A stretch of DNA of 64,000 nucleotides from Pseudothauera rhizosphaerae. Its GTDB lineage: Bacteria; Pseudomonadota; Gammaproteobacteria; Burkholderiales; Rhodocyclaceae. The stretch is taken from NCBI RefSeq assembly GCF_004801305.1, contig NZ_SSOD01000005.1, forward strand, positions 1 through 64,000, in the 5' to 3' direction. The notes under the pieces were generated by a model that had not been told where the DNA came from, did no database searches, and worked only from the letters and a program-made list of their open reading frames with translations. The first letter of the stretch is position 1; each line of letters starts with the position of its first letter. Made by a program: the position numbers and the translations under genes. Positions 19,178 through 28,420 of the stretch are shown here, in pieces.

Positions 19178-19285
19178 ATCGAGACGGAAACAGCCCTCTC
19201 CGGCGCGGCGCGGTATCGCCAGAAGTACGGCCGGCGAGGTTGTCACACCCTTGAAACACCAGGTTTTACGCGTATTCCGTCCTTC

Positions 19286-19301
19286 TGGCACGGAGCATGC
19301 A
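19286..19301 (+). promoter_or_regulatory. Sigma-54 promoter of the TorF-like gene and glnK-amtB copy 2
   Basis: TGGCACGGAGCATGCA has the complete TGGCACG -24 element and ATGC at -12, with GG and GC 10 bases apart. It lies 41 bases before the ATG at 19342. Confidence 0.75.
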
Positions 19302-19341
19302 TTGAAAGCGACGCCAAAACGCTTTTTCAAAGGAGAAAACC

Positions 19342-20467
<1,126 letters not shown>

Positions 20468-20481
20468 GGGAGCCATACAAC

Positions 20482-21843
20482 ATGAAGAAACTGTTTGCCA
20501 TCCTGCTGGCGGCTCTCACCGTCGGCTTTGCGGGCGGCGTTTTCGCCCAGGACGCGGCGGCTGCGGCCGCCGAGGCCGTTGCCGAGGTGGCCGCGGCCGC
20601 CGCGGAAGTCGTTGAAGAGGCGCCGGCCATCGATTCCGGCGACACCGCGTGGATGCTCACTTCCACCATGCTCGTCATCCTCATGACCATTCCCGGCCTG
20701 GCGCTGTTCTACGGCGGGCTGGCCCGCAGCAAGAACATGCTGTCGGTGCTCATGCAGGTGTTCGTGATCTTCTCGCTGATCACCGTGCTGTGGGCCATCT
20801 ACGGCTTCAGCCTGGCCTTCGGCGGCGAGGGTACGTTCTTCGGCGGCTTCGACAAGGTGTTCCTCAAGGGCATCGGCCCGGACGATCCTTCGGCCGCGCT
20901 GTCGACCATCCCCGAGTTCGTCTTCGTGGCCTTCCAGTCCACTTTCGCGGCCATCACCACCGCGCTGATCGTCGGCGCCTTCGCCGAGCGCATCAAGTTC
21001 TCGGCCGTGCTGCTGTTCGGGGTGCTGTGGTTCACCTTCAGCTACATCCCGATGGCGCACATGGTGTGGGGCGGCGGCCTGCTGGCCGAGGACGGCGCGC
21101 TCGACTTCGCTGGCGGTACCGTGGTGCACATCAACGCCGGGGTGGCCGGTCTGGTGGGCGCCTATCTGGTGGGCAAGCGCATCGGTTTCGGCCGTGAGGC
21201 CCTGACCCCGCATTCGCTGACCCTGACCATGGTCGGCGCTTCCCTGCTGTGGGTGGGCTGGTTCGGCTTCAACGCCGGTTCGGCCGGGGCGGCCAACGGC
21301 ATCGCGGGCCTGGCCTTCATCAACACCATCCTCGCCACCGGCGCGGCGGTGCTGGCCTGGAGCCTGGGCGAGGCGCTGTTCAAGGGCAAGCCTTCGATGC
21401 TGGGTGCGGCGTCCGGTGCGGTAGCCGGCCTGGTGGCGGTGACGCCCGCGGCGGGTTTCATCGGCCCGATGGGCTCCATCGTGCTGGGGCTGATCGCCGG
21501 TTTCGTGTGCCTGTGGGGCGTGAGCGGCTTGAAGCGCCTGCTCGGCGCGGACGATGCCTTCGATGTGTTCGGCGTCCATGGCGTGGGCGGCATCGTCGGG
21601 GCGATCCTCACCGGCGTGCTCGCGGCCCCCGGCCTGGGCGGTACCGGCGCCGAGGACTTCGCCATCGCCGCCCAGGTGTGGGTCCAGGTCAAGAGCGTGC
21701 TCGTCACCATCGTCTGGTGCGGCATCGTCTCGCTCATCGCCTACAAGATCGTCGATGTGCTGATCGGCCTGCGCGTCTCCGAGGAGGAAGAGCGCGAGGG
21801 CCTCGACATCACCTCTCACGGCGAAACCGCCTACCACTACTGA
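20482..21843 (+). CDS. amtB: Ammonium transporter AmtB, copy 2 (453 aa)
   Basis: Identical in sequence to the copy at 17648, including signal peptide, Ala/Glu linker, twin-His pore and GlnK-binding tail. The 14-base spacer to glnK is also identical. The downstream region is different and contains its own terminator. In related Azoarcus-type bacteria I recall two diverged amt genes; here both products are the same. This points to recent duplication or gene conversion, or to an assembly artefact. The operon TorF-like gene, glnK, amtB would supply an outer-membrane pore, a sensor and an inner-membrane ammonium channel together. Confidence 0.95.
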   Translation: MKKLFAILLAALTVGFAGGVFAQDAAAAAAEAVAEVAAAAAEVVEEAPAIDSGDTAWMLTSTMLVILMTIPGLALFYGGLARSKNMLSVLMQVFVIFSLITVLWAIYGFSLAFGGEGTFFGGFDKVFLKGIGPDDPSAALSTIPEFVFVAFQSTFAAITTALIVGAFAERIKFSAVLLFGVLWFTFSYIPMAHMVWGGGLLAEDGALDFAGGTVVHINAGVAGLVGAYLVGKRIGFGREALTPHSLTLTMVGASLLWVGWFGFNAGSAGAANGIAGLAFINTILATGAAVLAWSLGEALFKGKPSMLGAASGAVAGLVAVTPAAGFIGPMGSIVLGLIAGFVCLWGVSGLKRLLGADDAFDVFGVHGVGGIVGAILTGVLAAPGLGGTGAEDFAIAAQVWVQVKSVLVTIVWCGIVSLIAYKIVDVLIGLRVSEEEEREGLDITSHGETAYHY

Positions 21844-21870
21844 GCGGGCCACTCCTCCCCGTGAAGTGGA

Positions 21871-21908
21871 ACGGGCGCCTCCTTGCGGGGGCGCCCGTTT
21901 TTTTTGCC
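21871..21908 (+). terminator. Rho-independent terminator after amtB copy 2
   Basis: ACGGGCGCC and GGCGCCCGT form a stem around a short loop and are followed by a run of nine T residues. It ends the TorF-like, glnK, amtB unit and precedes the convergent purU gene by 28 bases. Confidence 0.88.
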
Positions 21909-21935
21909 TCTGCCGGCAAGCCGGCGTGGAAACCC

Positions 21936-22811
21936 TCAGCGGAACACGATGGTCTTGTTGCCGTGGAGCAGCACCCGGTCTTCCAAGTGGTAGCGCAGGC
22001 CGCGGGCAAGCACGGTCTTCTCGATGTCCTTGCCGTAGCGGACCATGTCCTCCACCGCGTCGGAGTGGTCGATGCGGATCACGTCCTGCTCGATGATGGG
22101 GCCCTGGTCCAGCTCCGCGGTGACGTAGTGGCAGGTGGCGCCGATCAGCTTCACGCCCTTGGTCCAGGCCTGGTGGTAGGGCTTGGCGCCGACGAAGCTG
22201 GGCAGGAAGCTGTGGTGGATGTTGATGATGCGGCCCGGGTGGGCGGCGCACAGTTCGGGCGAGAGGATCTGCATGTAGCGCGCCAGCACCATGGTGTCGC
22301 CGCGCACCTCCTCGAAGATGCGTCCCACCTCGGCGTAGGCCGCGGCCTTGTTGTCCAGGGTCACCGGTACGTGGTGGAAGGCGATGCCGTGCCACTCGAC
22401 GAAGCCGCGGAAGTCGTCGTGGTTGGAGATCACGCAGGGGATCTCGATGTCCAGCTCCCTGGACTGCCAGCGCGCGAGCAGGTCGTACAGGCAGTGCTCC
22501 TGGCGGCTCACCAGTACCACGACGCGCTTCTTGACCGCGGAATCGGTGATCTTCCACTCCATTTCCAGCTCTTCCGCGATGGGGCGGAAGCGCTCGCGGA
22601 ATTCGGCCAGGTGGAAGGGCAGCGAATCGGCGCGGATTTCGATGCGCATGAAGTAGCGCCCGATCTCTTCGCCCTCCCGCGGCGGTTCGGCGTGCAGCGC
22701 GGTTTCCAGGATCCAGCCCCGGTGCTCGGCGATGAAGCCGGACACCTTGGCGACGATGCCGACCCGGTCCGGGCAGGAGGCCGACAGGGTGTAGTAGCGG
22801 GTGCGGTGCAT
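21936..22811 (-). CDS. purU: Formyltetrahydrofolate deformylase
   Basis: Hydrolyses 10-formyl-tetrahydrofolate to formate and tetrahydrofolate, supplying formate for PurT and balancing the one-carbon pool. The N-terminal ACT domain (residues 5-85) starts YTLSASCPDRVGIVAKVSGF. The formyltransferase-like catalytic domain has CVISNHDD, GRIINIHHSFLPSF with the catalytic His, and TAELDQGPIIEQD with the catalytic Asp. The length of 291 residues is typical. The ATG at 22811 begins the ACT domain. It lies 11 bases after the thrH stop on the same strand, so the two genes are probably co-transcribed. Confidence 0.95.
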   Translation of the reverse strand: MHRTRYYTLSASCPDRVGIVAKVSGFIAEHRGWILETALHAEPPREGEEIGRYFMRIEIRADSLPFHLAEFRERFRPIAEELEMEWKITDSAVKKRVVVLVSRQEHCLYDLLARWQSRELDIEIPCVISNHDDFRGFVEWHGIAFHHVPVTLDNKAAAYAEVGRIFEEVRGDTMVLARYMQILSPELCAAHPGRIINIHHSFLPSFVGAKPYHQAWTKGVKLIGATCHYVTAELDQGPIIEQDVIRIDHSDAVEDMVRYGKDIEKTVLARGLRYHLEDRVLLHGNKTIVFR

Positions 22812-22822
22812 GGCGTGGGCGT

Positions 22823-23434
22823 TCAGGCGACGCGTGCGAAAGCTTTGTCGATTTCCGTGCGCAGCGCGCCGTAGTCGCGCACCACGGGGAACTGGGGGAA
22901 CTCCCGCACGACGTTTTCCGGCGGGTGGAACAGGATGCCGCCGTGGGCTTCGCCCAGCATGGCGGTGTCGTTGTAGGAGTCGCCGGCGGCCACCACCTTG
23001 AAGTTGAGTTCCTTGAAGCGGCGCACCGCCTCGCGCTTCTGGTCGGCCATGCGCAGGTGGTAGTTCACCAGCACACCCGCGTCGTCGGCCTCCAGGCTGT
23101 GGCAGAACAGGGTGGGCCAGCCAAGCTGGCGCATCAGCGGGTGGGCGAATTCGTAGAAGGTGTCGGACAGGATCACCACCTGGTAGCGCTCCCGCAGGCC
23201 ATCGAGGAAGTCCCGCGCGCCGGCCATGGGTCCCATGCTCGCGATCACTTCCTGGATGTCCGGCAGGCCCAGTTTCTTCGCCGCCAGGATGTCCAGGCGG
23301 TACTTCATCAGCGTGTCGTAGTTGGGCTCGTCGCGGGTGGTGCGGCGCAGTTCCGGGATGCCGGTGCGCTCGGCGAATTCGATCCAGATTTCCGGGACGA
23401 GCACGCCTTCGAGGTCGAGACAGACGATCTGCAC
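22823..23434 (-). CDS. thrH: ThrH-type phosphoserine phosphatase / homoserine phosphotransferase
   Basis: A HAD-superfamily enzyme. The nucleophile motif is CLDLEGVLVPEIW with Asp7, in the DLEG form typical of ThrH rather than classical SerB. Motif II is VVILSDTFYEFAHPLMRQLGWPTLFCH and motif III/IV is VVAAGDSYNDTAML. ThrH from Pseudomonas is known to dephosphorylate phosphoserine and can transfer the phosphate to homoserine, linking serine and threonine synthesis. The 203-residue length fits. It precedes purU in a probable two-gene operon. A TAGAAT hexamer on the minus strand near 23483-23478 may be part of the promoter. Confidence 0.93.
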   Translation of the reverse strand: MQIVCLDLEGVLVPEIWIEFAERTGIPELRRTTRDEPNYDTLMKYRLDILAAKKLGLPDIQEVIASMGPMAGARDFLDGLRERYQVVILSDTFYEFAHPLMRQLGWPTLFCHSLEADDAGVLVNYHLRMADQKREAVRRFKELNFKVVAAGDSYNDTAMLGEAHGGILFHPPENVVREFPQFPVVRDYGALRTEIDKAFARVA

Positions 23435-23541
23435 GGTGGGGCCTTTCGGTGGGATGGCGGAATGGTTGGATAGCCGGCGATTCTAGCATTGCCGGCGGGC
23501 ATCCCTGTGGGCATGCGGCATACGCACGGACTGCGCTTCGG

Positions 23542-23616
23542 GTAGGAGCGGGCTTGCCCGCGATGTGGCGTCGTTGGCACCCGGAACCGCCGCATCGCGG
23601 GCAAGCCCGCTCCTAC
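23542..23616. repeat. REP-like palindrome pair 1
   Basis: Inverted copies of GTAGGAGCGGGCTTGCCCGCGATG about 75 bp end to end, each arm itself containing a GCGGGC-TT-GCCCGC hairpin. The same element is at 28347, 46141 and 51059. It resembles Pseudomonas-type REP sequences. Confidence 0.88.
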
Positions 23617-23653
23617 GGTTCTTCCCATGGGTCGTGTCGTGCCAGGGCACGAC

Positions 23654-25603
23654 CTACGCATCGCCGTCCACGGCCAGCGCCTCCAGCGATTCCGCCAGCT
23701 CCAGCCAGCGCAGTTCGGCCTCGTCGATCAGGGCGGCGAGTTCCGCCTGGCGGCGGGTCAGGGCCTGCAGTTGCGCCGGGTCCGGGTTGGCGTAGAAGGC
23801 GGGGTCGGCCAGTTGGGTGTCGAGCTGCTGCTTTTCGCCTTGCCAGCCGGCAAGTTTCTTCTCCAGCTGTTCGCTCTCCTTCACCAGCGGGCGACGGGCG
23901 GCGAGCCGCGCCTGGCGCTCGGCGGCGGCTTGCGCCCGGTCCGCCTTGCGCGCGGCCTTGTCGGCGGCGCGGTCCGGGCATTGGGCGGCGGCGGCCGCTT
24001 CGGCGCGGCGGGCGGCGAGCCAGTCGCGGTAGTCGTCCAGGTCGCCGTCGAAGATCTGCACGCGGCCGCCGTCCACGAGCAGGAAACGGTCGCAGGTGGC
24101 GCGCAGCAGCGCGCGGTCGTGGGAAACCAGCACCATGCCGCCCTCGTAGTCCTGCAGCGCGAGCGTGAGGGCGTGGCGCATCTCCAGGTCCAGGTGGTTG
24201 GTGGGCTCGTCCAGCAGCAGCAGGTTGGGGCGTTGCCAGATCAGCAGCGCCAGCGCCAGGCGCGACTTTTCGCCGCCGGAGAAGCTGCCGCAGGGCGCGG
24301 TGGCCGGCGTGGCGGTGCCTCCCGCGCCGTCGCCGCGGAAGTCGAAGCCGCCCAGGTAGTCCCGCAGTTCCTGCTCGCGCGCGGCCGGGTCCAGGCGGAC
24401 CATGTGCTGCAGGGGCGATTCGTCCGGGCGCAGGGTTTCGAGCTGGTGCTGGGCGAAGTAGCCGGTGGCGAGGCCCTTGCCGTCGGTGCGGCGGCCGGCG
24501 GAAAGGGCGAGTCCGCCGGCCAGCAGTTTGATCAGCGTGGACTTGCCCGCGCCATTGCGGCCCAGCAGGCCCACACGCTCACCCGGGCGCAGGGTCAGGG
24601 CGAGGCCGGTCAATATGGTCTTGCCGTCGTAGCCCACGGCGCCGTCCTCGATGGCGAGCAGGGGATCGGGGGCGGGCGGCGCATCGCGGAAGGAGAAGGT
24701 GAAGGGCGTATCCACGTGGGCCGCGGCGATGCGCTCCATGCGTTCCAGGGCCTTGATGCGGCTCTGGGCCTGGCGGGCCTTGGTGGCCTTGGCGCGGAAG
24801 CGGCGGATGTAATCCTCCATGTGGGCGATTTCCCGCTGCTGCTTCTCGAACATCGCCTGCTGCTGGATCAGGCGTTCACCGCGCTGGCGCTCGAAATCGG
24901 AGTAGCCGCCGCTGTAGAGCGTGAGGCGGCGGTTCTCCACGTGGGCGACGTGGCTCACGCAGGCATCGAGGAATTCCCGGTCGTGGGAGATCAATAACAG
25001 CGTGCCGCGGTAGTCCCGCAGCCACTGCTCCAGCCAGATCACCGCGTCCAGGTCCAGGTGGTTGGTGGGCTCGTCCAGCAGCAGCAGGTCGGAGCGGCAC
25101 ATGAGTGCCTGGGCGAGGTTGAGCCGCATGCGCCAGCCGCCGGAGAAGTCCGCCACCGGACGCTCCAGATCGGCGGGCAGGAAGCCCAGGCCATCCAGCA
25201 GGGCGGCGGCGCGGGCGCGGGCGGCATAGCCGCCGATCTCGTGCAGGCGGGCGTGCAGCTCACCGATGTGGGCGCCGTCGGCCGGATCGTGGTGGGCCTC
25301 CAGGCGGGCGAGTTCGTCCTCGATGCGGCGCAGCTCGGCGTCGCCGTCCAGCGTGTAGTCGAGGGCGGAGCGCGCGAGCGCCGGTGTCTCCTGCGCCACG
25401 TGGGCGATCACCCAGGCGGCGGGCATCTCCAGGTCGCCGCGCTCCTGGTGCAGTTCGCCGCGCAGCAGGGCGAACAGACTGGACTTGCCGCTGCCGTTGG
25501 CGCCGGTGAGCCCCACCCGCCAGCCGGGGTGGATCTGCAGCGTCGCATCTTCGACCAAGGGCTTGGCGCCGCGCGCCAGGGACAAATTTCGAAACTGGAT
25601 CAC
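23654..25603 (-). CDS. ABC-F ATPase, YheS/Uup-like (649 aa)
   Basis: A soluble tandem-ABC protein without membrane segments. The first cassette has GANGSGKSS, ADFSGGWRMRLNLAQALM and [11 protein letters not shown]. The second has GRNGAGKST, SFSGGEKSRLALALL and [11 protein letters not shown]. Between them lies the linker with FEKQQREIAHMEDYIRRFRAKATKARQAQSR, the P-site interaction motif of ABC-F factors. The C-terminal 120 residues form a basic coiled coil. ABC-F proteins bind the ribosomal E site and relieve stalled or problematic translation. Length and C-terminal coiled coil fit the YheS/Uup group. It is monocistronic. Confidence 0.92.
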   Translation of the reverse strand: MIQFRNLSLARGAKPLVEDATLQIHPGWRVGLTGANGSGKSSLFALLRGELHQERGDLEMPAAWVIAHVAQETPALARSALDYTLDGDAELRRIEDELARLEAHHDPADGAHIGELHARLHEIGGYAARARAAALLDGLGFLPADLERPVADFSGGWRMRLNLAQALMCRSDLLLLDEPTNHLDLDAVIWLEQWLRDYRGTLLLISHDREFLDACVSHVAHVENRRLTLYSGGYSDFERQRGERLIQQQAMFEKQQREIAHMEDYIRRFRAKATKARQAQSRIKALERMERIAAAHVDTPFTFSFRDAPPAPDPLLAIEDGAVGYDGKTILTGLALTLRPGERVGLLGRNGAGKSTLIKLLAGGLALSAGRRTDGKGLATGYFAQHQLETLRPDESPLQHMVRLDPAAREQELRDYLGGFDFRGDGAGGTATPATAPCGSFSGGEKSRLALALLIWQRPNLLLLDEPTNHLDLEMRHALTLALQDYEGGMVLVSHDRALLRATCDRFLLVDGGRVQIFDGDLDDYRDWLAARRAEAAAAAQCPDRAADKAARKADRAQAAAERQARLAARRPLVKESEQLEKKLAGWQGEKQQLDTQLADPAFYANPDPAQLQALTRRQAELAALIDEAELRWLELAESLEALAVDGDA

Positions 25604-25667
25604 GTCATCGCTTCGGGGTGCAAAGGCGGTATTCTACGCGTCCGTCCCGTACGCCCCGACCTTGCCG

Positions 25668-26267
25668 ATGCAAGCCTCCGCCCCGCTCCGCTCCGCCGCC
25701 CTGCTCGCCTGCCTGCTGGCAGCCTGCCCGCCGGCCCTGGCCGAAACCGATGCCGAACGTGCCGAACGCCTGAACACCGAGGCCAAGGCGATCCGCGACG
25801 CGGCCGACGCCCGCTTCGCCGCGGAGGAGCCGGCGTGCTACGAGCGCTTCCTGGTGAACCGCTGCATCCGCCAGGCCAAGGACGCGCGCCTGGAGGAAGT
25901 GCGCCGCGCCCGCGTACTGGAGGCCGAGGCCCGCCGCCTGGATCTGGCCGAACGCAAACGCCGCGCGGAAGAACTCGGCACCGCGCCCGGCAGCGCACCC
26001 ATCGAGCCGTCGGCACCGTCCACCGACGTCACGGTGCAGCCCGATCCGGCCGCCGAGGCACTGCGCCGCGATCGTGCGGACGTGGCGACCCAGCGGGAAG
26101 CCGAAGCCGCCGCCGAGCGCGCCACCAAGGACGCCCAGCGGGACGAACGCCGCGCCAAGGCGGAAGCCGCCGCGGCCGAGCGCGCCGAACAGGCCGAACG
26201 GGACCGGGAGCGCTACGAGGAACGCATCCGCAAGCGCCAGGCGGAACTGGAGCAGCAAAAGCAGTAG
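25668..26267 (+). CDS. Secreted Ala/Glu/Arg-rich coiled-coil protein (199 aa)
   Basis: The signal peptide (residues about 1-25) ends in PPALA. The mature protein is almost entirely charged helix. An N-terminal part contains CYERFLVNRCIRQAKDARL with two cysteines that could form a disulfide, then a Pro/Ser linker around residues 105-125. A long Arg/Glu/Ala coiled coil runs to the C-terminus. I recognise no enzymatic domain. Similar short periplasmic coiled-coil proteins occur in betaproteobacteria without known function. The ATG at 25668 starts the signal peptide; the longer open frame upstream is the opposite strand of the ABC-F gene. It is convergent with the DsbA-like gene. Confidence 0.75.
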   Translation: MQASAPLRSAALLACLLAACPPALAETDAERAERLNTEAKAIRDAADARFAAEEPACYERFLVNRCIRQAKDARLEEVRRARVLEAEARRLDLAERKRRAEELGTAPGSAPIEPSAPSTDVTVQPDPAAEALRRDRADVATQREAEAAAERATKDAQRDERRAKAEAAAAERAEQAERDRERYEERIRKRQAELEQQKQ

Positions 26268-26276
26268 GTCAGGCGC

Positions 26277-26921
26277 TCACGCCGCCCCCAGCTTGCGGAC
26301 CGACTCGCCGGCGTGGGTCGCGGCCCAGGCGAGCGCGTCCTCCAGGCGGTCGTTGCCCCAGAACAGCTCCTCGCCGGTACGGAAGTTCGGCGCGCCGAAC
26401 AGGCCCCGTTCCACCGCCAGTTCGGTCTGGGCGCGCAACGCGAGCTTGTTCTCCGGGGTCTGCGCCCGCTCCAGCACGGCGTCCGCCGGCAAACCCAGGG
26501 CCGCCAGCAGTTCGCCGATGACCACCGCATCGCCGATGTCCCGGTCTTCGGCGAAATTGGCCCGCATCACCGCCCGCGAGAAGGGCGCCACCCAGCCTTC
26601 CGCCACCCCGACCAGCGCCACCCGCGCGGCCAGCAGGCCGTTGCGCGGGAACTGGCTGGGCAGGCGGAAGGGCAGATCGTACTTGTCCGCCAGGCGGGCG
26701 AGGTCGCGCCACATGTAGCGGCCCTTGGGCGGATAGATGTTGAAGGGCGAATCGTTCCAGCCCAGGGCCAGGAACACCGGCCCCAGCAGGAAGGGCCGCC
26801 ACGTCACCTCCACGCCAGCGGCGCGCGCCATGTCCTCGATGCGCATAACGGAAAGATAAGAATAGGTGCTGGCGAACTCGTACCAGAACTCAAGCCGGGG
26901 ACGGGGAGCAGCGGCGGTCAT
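26277..26921 (-). CDS. DsbA-family 2-hydroxychromene-2-carboxylate isomerase-like protein (214 aa)
   Basis: A thioredoxin-fold protein of the kappa-GST/HCCA isomerase group. It begins LEFWYEFASTYSYLSVMRIED, where other DsbA-like proteins have a CxxC. It carries FGAPNFRTGEELFWGNDRLE near the C-terminus, which is the conserved glutathione-binding region. The usual active-site Ser/Cys position is occupied by Ser/Thr. The founding enzyme isomerises a naphthalene-degradation intermediate using glutathione, but most chromosomal members have unknown substrates. The ATG at 26921 gives the family length. It lies downstream of the DUF2917 gene on the same strand with 31 bases between. Confidence 0.85.
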   Translation of the reverse strand: MTAAAPRPRLEFWYEFASTYSYLSVMRIEDMARAAGVEVTWRPFLLGPVFLALGWNDSPFNIYPPKGRYMWRDLARLADKYDLPFRLPSQFPRNGLLAARVALVGVAEGWVAPFSRAVMRANFAEDRDIGDAVVIGELLAALGLPADAVLERAQTPENKLALRAQTELAVERGLFGAPNFRTGEELFWGNDRLEDALAWAATHAGESVRKLGAA

Positions 26922-26952
26922 GGGCGGGCCTTCTTCCAAATCGACACATCCA

Positions 26953-27327
26953 CTATAGCGGACGCACGCAGCCGCCATCCTCCGCCTCGCGCAGACGCGG
27001 CAGGCGCCGGGCCAGTTCCCGCGTCACCCCGCTGCCGTGGCGCGGGTCCAGCCAGGCAGTCACGCGCGCCAGCCAGCCGCGGCGCGGCCGCGCCGGCGCC
27101 GGGCGCTGGATCAGCTCGGCGCCCCGATGGGCGGTCATCACCACCGCCGTGGGCAGGTCCAGCACGAAGGACCGGCCGGGCTGGAGCACGATGTCGCGGG
27201 TATCACCGTACTGGGTGATCCACACGCAGCCGCTGCGGCACAGGAGTTCGGTGCCGGCCGCGCCGGTGAGCAGGTACACGGCGCGCGGGGCGAGCTGGCG
27301 GACGAGGGTCGGGGAAGGGGTATCCAT
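26953..27327 (-). CDS. DUF2917 domain protein (124 aa)
   Basis: A small protein in which residues 10-70 form the DUF2917 beta-rich domain: WITQYGDTRDIVLQPG, preceded by LLCRSGCVW. A basic C-terminal tail follows. Members are common in betaproteobacteria and are typically encoded beside a LysR regulator, as here. The molecular role is unknown; the fold resembles a small cupin. AGGAG sits 9 bases before the ATG at 27327. The 105-base gap to the divergent LysR gene is the likely control region. Confidence 0.8.
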   Translation of the reverse strand: MDTPSPTLVRQLAPRAVYLLTGAAGTELLCRSGCVWITQYGDTRDIVLQPGRSFVLDLPTAVVMTAHRGAELIQRPAPARPRRGWLARVTAWLDPRHGSGVTRELARRLPRLREAEDGGCVRPL

Positions 27328-27432
27328 GGCTATCTCCTGCAAGGGCCGCGACCGGCGGCCTTGCATGCAGTATCGTCATCCACTAGGCTGCCAACAAACG
27401 GTAGTTTTGCATTCCATTCATGCGAAAAACTC

Positions 27433-28350
27433 ATGCGTAGCAGCCTGCTCGACCTGCCTCCGCTGGACCCCTTGCGCGGCTTCGTGGCCGCGGCGCGCCA
27501 CCTGTCCTTCACCCGCGCCGCCGACGAGCTGTGCCTGACCCAGTCGGCGGTGAGCCGCCAGGTGCAGACGCTGGAGGCGGCGCTGGGCGAGCCCCTCTTT
27601 GTGCGCGGCGTGCGCAGCCTGCAGCTCAGCGCGGAGGGCGAGCGGCTGGCCGCGGCGGCGGAAGGTTGGCTGGCCGAGTACGGGCGACTGGCCGAGGCCA
27701 TGCGCCGGCCCGGCGCACGCCCGGTCACGGTGACCGCCGCCATCGGCATCGCCGCCCTGTGGCTGGTGCCGCGCCTGCGCGACTTCCAGCGCCGCCACCC
27801 GGAGGCCGAGGTACGTATCGACGCCAGCAACCGGATGAAGGATCTGGCGCGGGAGGACATCGACCTGGCGCTGCGCTACTGCGCCGACCGGGATGCTCCT
27901 CCGGAGGCTATCAAGCTGTTCGGCGAGACCGTGCTGCCGGTGGGCCATCCCTCCATCGCCGCCGGACTGGAGCTGAACGCGGAGACGCTGCCCCGGCTCA
28001 CCCTGCTGGAATACGACGAACCGGGCTTTCCATGGCTGGGCTGGGAACACTGGCTGGCCGCCATCGGCCTGGACGGTGTGCGCCCGCGGGCGCGCATCGC
28101 CTTCTCCCACTACGACCAGTTGATCCACGCGGCGAGCGCCGGGCAGGGGCTGGCGATCGGGCGCGCGGTGCTGGTGGACCCGCTGATCGAGGACGGCCGT
28201 CTTATGCCGGTGGGCACGCGGCAGATGGCGGTGCCGGGACGCGGCTTCTGGCTGGTGCCGGCGCCCGGCCCGCAGCGCCCTGAGGTGGAGCGCTTCGCCA
28301 CCTGGGTAGTAAGCAGCGCCCGAACCGGCAAAGCGACCGAGGGCATGTAG
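27433..28350 (+). CDS. LysR-family transcriptional regulator, GcvA-like (305 aa)
   Basis: The winged helix-turn-helix lies at residues 10-70 with FVAAARHLSFTRAADELCLTQSAVSRQVQTLE. The co-inducer domain has features of the GcvA/AmpR branch, such as ALWLVPRLRDFQRRHPEAEVRI and DIDLALRYCADR. It probably controls the divergent DUF2917 gene; LysR proteins commonly bind between themselves and a divergent target. The ATG at 27433 starts just before the DNA-binding domain. The stop codon TAG is supplied by the first bases of the REP-like element at 28347. The effector is unknown. Confidence 0.9.
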   Translation: MRSSLLDLPPLDPLRGFVAAARHLSFTRAADELCLTQSAVSRQVQTLEAALGEPLFVRGVRSLQLSAEGERLAAAAEGWLAEYGRLAEAMRRPGARPVTVTAAIGIAALWLVPRLRDFQRRHPEAEVRIDASNRMKDLAREDIDLALRYCADRDAPPEAIKLFGETVLPVGHPSIAAGLELNAETLPRLTLLEYDEPGFPWLGWEHWLAAIGLDGVRPRARIAFSHYDQLIHAASAGQGLAIGRAVLVDPLIEDGRLMPVGTRQMAVPGRGFWLVPAPGPQRPEVERFATWVVSSARTGKATEGM

Positions 28351-28420
28351 GAGCGGGCTTGCCCGCGATGCGGCGTCATTGGCACCGGAACCCTCGCATC
28401 GCGGGCAAGCCCGCTCCTAC
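28347..28420. repeat. REP-like palindrome pair 2, providing two stop codons
   Basis: Same 75-bp inverted element as at 23542. Its two outer GTAG ends supply the TAG stops of the LysR gene on the plus strand (28348-28350) and of the EamA exporter on the minus strand (28417-28419). Confidence 0.88.
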
